NCBI GenBank assembly: GCA_030295235.1
Contig: AP026162.1
Span: 2,604,001-2,668,000, forward strand
DNA length: 64,000 nucleotides
Reading direction: 5' to 3'
Source: Fistulifera solaris
Lineage: Eukaryota > Bacillariophyta > Bacillariophyceae > Naviculales > Stauroneidaceae
Positions within the stretch are counted from its first letter, which is position 1. Each line of letters opens with the position of its first letter. The position numbers were made by a program, and so were the translations under genes. The notes under the pieces are model-generated. The model searched no databases. It saw nothing but the letters and a program-made list of their open reading frames with translations, and was not told where the DNA came from. This document shows, piece after piece, positions 57,685 to 64,000 of this stretch.

Positions 57685-59667
57685 ATGAGAAAAACAATAC
57701 ACGCCCTCGCGATTATGTTGCTAAATGCGCTAGCATTACATCTAGTAATCAGTCACGTGCGAAGACGAGAGGAATTATTCATCGACAGCGAGAATGAGTC
57801 TCAGCAGAATGGAATCGTGCAAAGCGACAAACGCCATGATGCATCTATATTCGCTTTCTTTCGTCGTTTGAATAAGTCTAGTGAAAGCAACGTGAAGAGA
57901 TCGCTAATTACACGACATAAAGCACTTTTGCCGACAGAATTACTGCACGAAGAAGAAGTCGTCAATTCGATATCTTCGAGAGATGGTCTCGTGCAATTAA
58001 GCGAGGAAGACGAAAACCATTCGAATGTCGGATTCTTTCCAAAGGGTTTTGCTATTTTCTCTGGTCTTGGAAGAGGAGAGGAGATTGATAGCGAAGAAAC
58101 AGAGACGGAAGACGAGGGCTTGTTTTCCGAAGAAACATCAGATCTTGGTGATGGAGATCAAGTCTCTTTTGATTTTCTGGATCCTCCTGCTGTTATCGAC
58201 GAAGCGGAAGATGCGGAAATAGATACAATCGATACGAGTCCAGATAACGGTTCAGTTGTCGACCGGCCGCAAGCCTTTTTACCAGTTTTTGGAGACGATG
58301 CCTCGGAGAAACATTATCTGAATTTATTTCAACCCGATGATCTACCCGATAAACCAACCGAAGACTCAGATCAATTTCAACCACTGTATAACCTTGAGAC
58401 CGATCCCGATAATGCCCAAGATTACAGTGAGATTTTCCTTTCTGTCTTTGGTACACGGTCGCCGAATCGATCGCCGGCACCGACCGTGGCGCCGTCGGAA
58501 GGATCTTCTCCAGGCCCTAGTCCGGAACCGTCTTCTCAAATTGTAGGAACGCCCATGCCGACTCCTCAATCCAGTTCCGCCAGCTCAGTGGCTCCTACTG
58601 AATCCTTACCATTGTTTACTTTTGCGCCGTCTACGGGGGATGCCCCGACGTCGCGACCGGATGCCTCCGTCACAGTGCGACCCACATTGTTGAACGCCCC
58701 GACGCTGCGACCTGCTACCCCGACGTTGAAACCTACCCTGTTGGATGTTCCGACGGTACGACCCACGTTCACCACCCTGCCTACCGAATCGACGCCTCTC
58801 TTTACACTCATGCCGACCACCGGAACGACAACGGTGCCTTCCAGTCAGACGACAACCACACCGGGTGTTCCAACGATGGCTCCGACAACCTCCAGTGCAC
58901 CGGCGGGTAATAATAGTAATGTCAGCTTGGCTCCGTCGATCGATGGGTCTGTGATAAGCGCTTCACCTACAATCATTTCAGCGTCTAACTCCTCCGCGGC
59001 ACCCACGGGAAGCGGAACGGAAACATTGCAACCGTCGATAGGAAACGCCACACAGGCTTCGAGCTCCAGTAGTCCCACCCTGAGTGTAACGTCCCTGTCA
59101 GCGTCACCGTCTGTGGCGGATAATGCAACCGTGCTTCCGACCCTACCACCGACGTCCACTGCCGCACCATCCATATCTGCGCCGCCGTCGTTTGCTCCAT
59201 CAATCTCTCCGGCTCCGTCTTCCACATTCTCTCCGTCCATTCTGCCATCTGCCGCACCTTCCTTGGCGGGATCGCCGTCGGCCGCTCCCTCGACAACGGT
59301 GGCTCCCAGTGGAAGTCCCACTGTTCCGGAAAGTCTGGAACCGCCGGGGGCGCCATCGATCGCCGCCAGTAGTCCACCGACGGTGCTTCCTACCAACGCT
59401 CCGACCGCCGGTCCGACGGCAGTTCCAACGGCAGCGCCAACCACGGCTCCTACGCTTGTCCCAAGTCCGGCACCTACCGCCAGCCCCACCGCGGCACCAA
59501 CCCCCATTCCCACTCCACAGCCTACCAGCAGTCCGGTCGCGTCAGTGGCTCGTCGCGATGTTCAACTACAGCAATCTACTCTTTCATCATCCTCGGCTAG
59601 TAGGGCAGTTTCCTCTGTACATATCATCGCTGGAATAACAACCTTCATTTTACTGGTGAACTCTTAA
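57685..59667 (+). CDS. Mucin-like Pro/Ser/Thr-rich surface protein with GPI-like tail
   Basis: 660 residues, one exon. A signal peptide (MRKTIHALAIMLLNALALHL) leads to an acidic, Ser-rich part (about 30-260), including DDASEKHYLNLFQPDDLPDK and SEIFLSVFGTRSPN. Residues 265-630 form a long Pro/Thr/Ser/Ala region with degenerate A-P-T and A-P-S units (for example APTVAPSEGSSPGPSPEP), probably O-glycosylated, as in diatom cell-wall and adhesive proteins. The hydrophobic C-terminus (VHIIAGITTFILLVNS) after a Ser-rich spacer looks like a GPI-anchor signal. No catalytic domain is visible. The acidic half is tandem-like (EEIDSEETETEDEGLFSEE). Function in wall or adhesion is inference. Confidence 0.75.
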   Translation: MRKTIHALAIMLLNALALHLVISHVRRREELFIDSENESQQNGIVQSDKRHDASIFAFFRRLNKSSESNVKRSLITRHKALLPTELLHEEEVVNSISSRDGLVQLSEEDENHSNVGFFPKGFAIFSGLGRGEEIDSEETETEDEGLFSEETSDLGDGDQVSFDFLDPPAVIDEAEDAEIDTIDTSPDNGSVVDRPQAFLPVFGDDASEKHYLNLFQPDDLPDKPTEDSDQFQPLYNLETDPDNAQDYSEIFLSVFGTRSPNRSPAPTVAPSEGSSPGPSPEPSSQIVGTPMPTPQSSSASSVAPTESLPLFTFAPSTGDAPTSRPDASVTVRPTLLNAPTLRPATPTLKPTLLDVPTVRPTFTTLPTESTPLFTLMPTTGTTTVPSSQTTTTPGVPTMAPTTSSAPAGNNSNVSLAPSIDGSVISASPTIISASNSSAAPTGSGTETLQPSIGNATQASSSSSPTLSVTSLSASPSVADNATVLPTLPPTSTAAPSISAPPSFAPSISPAPSSTFSPSILPSAAPSLAGSPSAAPSTTVAPSGSPTVPESLEPPGAPSIAASSPPTVLPTNAPTAGPTAVPTAAPTTAPTLVPSPAPTASPTAAPTPIPTPQPTSSPVASVARRDVQLQQSTLSSSSASRAVSSVHIIAGITTFILLVNS

Positions 59668-60358
59668 AGCAGATTAGCGATGATTCTATCGTGTTTGCTG
59701 GCTTCGAATGCTCTATTTAAATGCATTTAGACGCTAACAAAAGAGCGAGCCGGCGTTTCCAAATCCTTTATTTTCAGGACTGGGATAATCACCCGTAAAC
59801 GAGGATCAAAAAGAAAGAGAGAGGTGGTTCGGAAAATGTGGACAAAACATGGTCGGAGAGCTAATGCTATTGAGTACCGGTCTAGTAGAAGAATGCGGTC
59901 TTCATCCAGAGTCCATGCTCACAATGATAGGGTAGCTGTAATGGAAATATCGCGATAGGGAATAATCTAGCTCATGGTTCGAGAAAACAAGAACGTGGTT
60001 GTAACGTTGATGGCGCGACAAATGGCACTTCTGATCGATTCGTAAAATAGAGAATAAGGCTCAGCGACGTATACGGCCAGTTTCGTACTTGTATGAGCGG
60101 TGCTCAGTTACATTTTAAATATTAAAGCGAAGGAAAAATTACACCGTACTCGTTCATTAGTATCCGTGCTGCTATTATTGCAAGACCACTTTAGAAAATG
60201 CGTGTTCGAGTTCGTGACTAAAATTGCACATAAAGGTGAATAAGCGTACTTATCGCATCATAGTACCATTTCATTGTGGGTCTTGGGACGCCGGCTAACT
60301 CTCTTTTCATTTTCTGCTCACAATCTCATCATTCGGCCATTCTATCATTCATTACACG
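59668..60358. other. Intergenic, nothing recognised
   Basis: AT-rich; no gene, repeat or RNA seen. Confidence 0.45.
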
Positions 60359-60842
60359 ATGAAATCTTGCTACCTCTCCCTGTGTCTCCTCTTCCTTCTC
60401 ACATCCCACTCCGTTTTTAGCGCCGAAAATGAAGAGGACAGGGATGCTTTTCTGTTCGGCCGCTCTGCTCGGTTTGCCAACGCTTTGTGCTTGCCATTGC
60501 TCGATGGTTGCAACAGAAACAGCCAACTCGTGGACTGTGATGGCCTCGGTGATCCTTGCAGCGATGGCATATCATCATGTGCAAGAACCACCGAGGGCGG
60601 AATAGCGTGTGCCGTTCGAAGCAGCGACAGCGGGGCACTCTGCGAGAGCTCCAGAGATTGCCCAAGAGAGTAAGTACCTCAGTTGTGGCCCTGTTTTTCA
60701 TCTCGGCAGAAAAAACTCAAAGAAGCAGCATTGACTCGGATAATTTAACACTAACACTGGCTTGTCGTCTCTTAGTCAAGTCTGCATCGATATTGGAGAT
60801 TGCAACGACAAACGTTGCTTTAAGCAGTCTCGTCGTGCATGA
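60359..60842 (+). CDS. Small secreted cysteine-rich protein, subfamily B (array member 1)
   Basis: Exon 1 is 60359-60669, the intron 60670-60775 (GTAAGT...CTCTTAG, 106 nt, phase 2) and exon 2 60776-60842. Signal peptide MKSCYLSLCLLFLLTSHSVF. The mature chain begins with an acidic stretch, then FLFGRSARFANALCLPLLDG, CNRNSQLVDCDGLGDPC, CARTTEGGIAC, GALCESSRDC and DQVCIDIGDCNDKRCFKQ. LFG near the mature start echoes the LFG-L-C of subfamily A. It is the first of three tandem, same-strand genes about 1-1.5 kb apart. The function is unknown. Confidence 0.8.
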
Positions 60843-61368
60843 AGGGTCCATCCAGTTCGTGGATAAAAATTATATGATCAAGATAAAGTGAGCTCAGCTC
60901 GTAAGAAGATAACTCTCTTAAATTGTTTCATGCTAGTCTCTTTCAGCAACCCCCTTATAGGCGAGTCTGTCTGTTGATTGTTTTATTTTACAAATAATTT
61001 GGAAACACCTCAAAGCCCGTTGTATGGTCGATTAAAATAGCGATGATGATACTCGTTCCGCAAATTAACATAACTCATTGTTGATTGCCGAGACGCACTC
61101 CTTTTCGTTTGTTCGCAAATCCCTCGAAACTAAATAGAGAGTGCTGTGAGGCGGGAATCATCGTATCTTTAATTGCAAGCGGATCAGCGGAAGCATGAGC
61201 CCGTGAACCGTGAATAAAAACTTGCATAGACGAAGTGAATACAAGTACTTTTCCTTTCATAGTAAACAGGTCCTACGGAACATCCGGCTTTCAGCTCACT
61301 TTTCTTATTTTCCTTAATAAAATAAACAAACAACCATCCTATCAATCTTCGTCTTTATCCATCTCACG

Positions 61369-61837
61369 ATGAAGTTCTCCAACACAGCCATGTTTCTCTT
61401 TAATCTGTCTACATATATCTCTGGTGCTCATGCTTCGAACGACGACAACGACGTTTCTATGTTTGGTCGCTCCTCTCGATTCTCCAACGCTTTGTGCTCG
61501 CCACTATTCGATGGTTGCAGCAGAAGCAGTGAATTAGCCGGATGCGATAGACGGGGAGACCCATGCAGTGGAAATAAATCGGCGTGTGTAAAAACTACTG
61601 AAGGTAATGTCGTATGCGCTGTTAATGACGATGACAATGGAGCCTCCTGCAACTCGTCGGAAGATTGCGACAGCGAGTAAGTACATTGGAAAGACGCACC
61701 GTATCATATTGGCACAATAAATTATAACTGACACAATTCTGAACGTCGACTTCGTTGTTGATCGTTCATCTAGCCAAGTTTGCGTTTCCTTCGGCTCTTG
61801 TTCTCCCAATCAATGCATCAAACAGGCGCCTGGCTAA
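61369..61837 (+). CDS. Small secreted cysteine-rich protein, subfamily B (array member 2)
   Basis: Exon 1 is 61369-61676, the intron 61677-61773 (GTAAGT...TCATCTAG, 97 nt, phase 2) and exon 2 61774-61837. MKFSNTAMFLFNLSTYISGA is the signal peptide. DVSMFGRSSRFSNALCSPLF, DGCSRSSELAGCDRRGDPC, ACVKTTEGNVVC, ASCNSSEDC and, after the intron, DQVCVSFGSCSPNQCIKQ follow. It is close to the 62819 gene (DVSMFGRS...FxNALC is shared), so the pair is a recent tandem duplication. The 60843-61368 spacer holds nothing else. Confidence 0.8.
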
Positions 61838-61984
61838 TGTTGATTTACAAGCAAATATTGACAAATAAGAACGATTATTTATGAACTCCAATATGCATGC
61901 ATGCGCCCTTGCATTTGCTGTAGCTCTGTAAATGATCTTGCTTTCACTTGTAGTACTTCAAAAAATGCAAGCGCATGAATACTA

Positions 61985-62450
61985 TATCCCAACCTTCAAA
62001 AAATTGTCGGGGTTCAGACAATTTTTATTTTGCGGTAAAACTCTGAATCAAAAATTGTATACCAGTTCGACAATTTTTGTCACCGTCGTAGAATTTGTAT
62101 GACATTGCTACGTAACGCCGATTTGAGAATGTACCAGCGTTTCTACGTGAAAGACCCGGAAGTAAAAGGCAGAAAAACCTCAAAAATAGATTTAAAAACA
62201 AAACATACCATTCTATTCAGTATTTTCTAATGCATCTAACTGATAAATTTGATCTTTTGTTTATTCATTATTTTGGTCAGAAACTGATGATTTAAATTAT
62301 TTTCCAAAGGGTTAAGGATATGCTGTAGTAGTATTTGTACTTTGTACGTGAGAAAAATTGTCTGGGTTCAGACAATTTTTTTATGTACTAGCTTACGTAA
62401 AGCTACAGAAAATTGTCTGAACCCAGACAATTTTTGAAAAGGTTGGGATA
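61985..62450. mobile_element. MITE, Tc1/mariner-like, with TA target duplication
   Basis: 466 bp, with ends TATCCCAACCTT...GGTTGGGATA and flanking TA (61983-61984 and 62451-62452). Terminal inverted repeats extend about 45 bp, through AAAATTGTC and GGGTTCAGACAATTTT. The terminal motif is itself a hairpin (AATTGTCTG-GGTT-CAGACAATT) and recurs internally near 62350-62380 and 62408-62436. There is no coding capacity. It sits between array members 2 and 3. The superfamily is inferred from the TA duplication. Confidence 0.8.
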
Positions 62451-62818
62451 TACTGTTTTGATCGGACAATAATTAATCCTTTCTTTGACGGCTTCATCCC
62501 TTCATGAAGGGTTACACTGGACGAAGGGTTACAGAAGAAGATAAGAATAAGCGTCAGAAGCTGACTTACGGAGTTACGGAGTATATGTTTTCGTTTTGAT
62601 ACGCGAGAAGAAAAATGGATTACGGTACCAGGTAAACCTCTATCCGCGCACGAGCGCATGAATAGCTCGGCAAGATGAATCCGGTACTTATTACGTCATA
62701 GTATTAACGCGGATTCTGGTCTTGCGGAACTCACATAGAATAAAAATCTGCTTAGTCAACGCACTGCGCTTTTCGCTCACATTTTTAAGAAACCAAAGAC
62801 TTTTCTATTGATCGCACA

Positions 62819-63303
62819 ATGAAGTTCTCCGCTGCCTCCACCTTCATCTTTGTTCTTCCCAACTCTATCTCTGCAGCAGACGTCACAAACAAAGACGACC
62901 AGGACGTCTCGATGTTTGGTCGCTCAACCCGTTTCTTCAATGCTTTATGCTTGCCATTGTCCGATAATTGCAATAGAAAAAGTAAAGTAGCCGACTGCAA
63001 TGGGAGTGGTGACCCCTGCAGCAACAGCAAATCCTCTTGTGCAAAAACAGCCGAAGGTGGCGTAGTTTGCATTGTCGACGACGAGGACAATGGGGCCCTC
63101 TGCAGTTCGTCCAGAGATTGCAACAGCAAGTAAGTAGATCAAATATAGCGCCCTGTATCCGTCAGGCGCATATAATCACTACACATGCATGAACTTTGGT
63201 TTTATTGCTAATGACTCATTGTGTAACATGATCCTCCAGTCAAGTTTGCGTTGCTCTCGGAGCTTGCTCTCCCGGTCAATGCTTCAAACAGGAACCCCGC
63301 TGA
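62819..63303 (+). CDS. Small secreted cysteine-rich protein, subfamily B (array member 3)
   Basis: Exon 1 is 62819-63129, the intron 63130-63239 (GTAAGT...TCCTCCAG, 110 nt, phase 2) and exon 2 63240-63303. MKFSAASTFIFVLPNSISAA is the signal peptide. VSMFGRSTRFFNALCLPLSD, NCNRKSKVADCNGSGDPC, CAKTAEGGVVC, GALCSSSRDC and, after the intron, NQVCVALGACSPGQCFKQEP follow. All 11 cysteines of the subfamily are present. The spacer to member 2 is longer than between members 1 and 2, partly because of the MITE. Confidence 0.8.
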
Positions 63304-63514
63304 ATACACCCAACTAGCGACAATAGCGAATTCTTGATAATAACAACTAAACACAATTTCAAGAAAAGTTTGCATGCAAACATAGCAACGCGTGCGAAGA
63401 AAGTGAATTGTGAGACCTCTTGAATTTTTTGCGATGGAGCAATCGATTTCCAGTGGCTAAGCCAAATCAAAATACGGTCGCGTTGACAATGTTTTGTTCG
63501 TCGAGATCCAGCCA

Positions 63515-63721
63515 TCATAGCATTTGTTTCTCCCGTGAAAACTGCTTACTGAAGCATGATGGAATCTGACCCCCAAAGAGCAGTAGATCTAGCTCCATAG
63601 GCCCCATGCTTTTCATTATAACGGTTTTCCAGTATGCTTCAAACAAATCGAAATCCTTCTCTTCGTCAATTTTGTTGCGTTCCGATTTGTCAACCAAATA
63701 AACAATCTTATCCAGCTTCAT
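63515..63721 (-). CDS. Possible hypothetical protein
   Basis: The frame MKLDKIVYLVDKSERNKIDE...FDLFEAYWKTVIMKSMGP is protein-like, acidic at first, with no recognised domain. It may be one exon of a gene continuing on the minus strand. The sequence from 63722 to the right edge shows no clear gene. Confidence 0.25.
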   Translation of the reverse strand: MKLDKIVYLVDKSERNKIDEEKDFDLFEAYWKTVIMKSMGPMELDLLLFGGQIPSCFSKQFSREKQML

Positions 63722-64000
63722 GGTAGGGCGGTCGACTTAGCGCAACCTGATATTCATAAATTCGTCTGGCCACTCCAGGATTGCTTGATAGCTAACAAAT
63801 AAACCATCGTAACGTTATGCGTTTCATCGTATCGTCGTGGCGGCACTTCCTCGGAACCAATCAATGGGGGCTGTGTGGCAGTGCCTCGACAAATGGTTCG
63901 GTACACCACACTCTACTGTTTCTCCTGGAAACAAAATAGGTGGTTGTCACGGCAAGCAATGTTCTTCAAGCTCCATAAACACCTGCATTTTGAGCACTAA

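Noticed and set aside
58845-59513. 222-codon minus-strand frame rich in Gly/Val/Ala
   Set aside because: It is the antisense of the Pro/Thr repeat region of the mucin-like gene; low-complexity repeats keep other frames open by chance.
6128-63303. Calling the cysteine-rich family antimicrobial, toxic or pheromone proteins
   Set aside because: Cysteine content and secretion alone do not show function; no specific fold or known member was recognised.

Overview
The window is nuclear DNA of a photosynthetic stramenopile, most likely a pennate diatom. The evidence is short GT-AG introns, pre-sequences with ASAFAP-like cleavage sites typical of four-membrane plastids (Alb3, the sigma factor, a small plastid-type protein), Copia elements of the diatom CoDi kind, DUF285/BspA-like repeat proteins, and an iron-complex binding protein with a GPI-like tail. 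I cannot name the species.

Layout. 0-1.4 kb: plastid sigma factor, cut by the left edge. 2-6.5 kb: arrays of ACTTTCCCC palindromes, a decayed DUF285 gene, a 1.6-kb foldback element and a cysteine-rich secreted protein gene. 7.3-9.2 kb: plastid Alb3/YidC insertase and a mitochondrial LYR-motif protein. 9.4-10.2 kb: LINE remnant. 10.4-12.6 kb: class C GPCR-like receptor. 13.4-15.1 kb: two more cysteine-rich genes. 15.2-21.9 kb: young Copia element with matching 213-bp LTRs. 22.2-23.8 kb: divergent cysteine-rich/DUF285 gene pair. 24-29.3 kb: POLE3-like histone-fold protein, hemerythrin-like protein, iron-complex binding protein, small plastid-type protein. 29.5-30.8 kb: DUF285 fragment and gene. 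31-41.2 kb: repeat-rich block with an old Copia element and a small non-coding LTR element (TRIM). 43-46.9 kb: pyruvate carboxylase. 47.5-48.1 kb: SMR-type transporter. 48.9-63.3 kb: five cysteine-rich genes of a second type, interleaved with an LRR-like protein, a large multi-exon membrane protein and a mucin-like surface protein.

Two observations stand out. First, nine small secreted cysteine-rich genes, in two subfamilies (A and B), share one architecture: signal peptide, one phase-2 intron at the same place, and a C-x5-C-x5-C core around the splice site. One subfamily A gene sits head-to-head with a DUF285 gene, and that pair exists twice as an inverted duplication. Second, nearly every conserved gene that looks frameshifted is broken at a homopolymer run that is one base off, usually one short. 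These breaks are better read as sequencing or assembly error than as pseudogenes.

I saw no tRNA, rRNA or CRISPR array. Coordinates of spliced genes run from start codon to stop codon, with exon limits given in the text.
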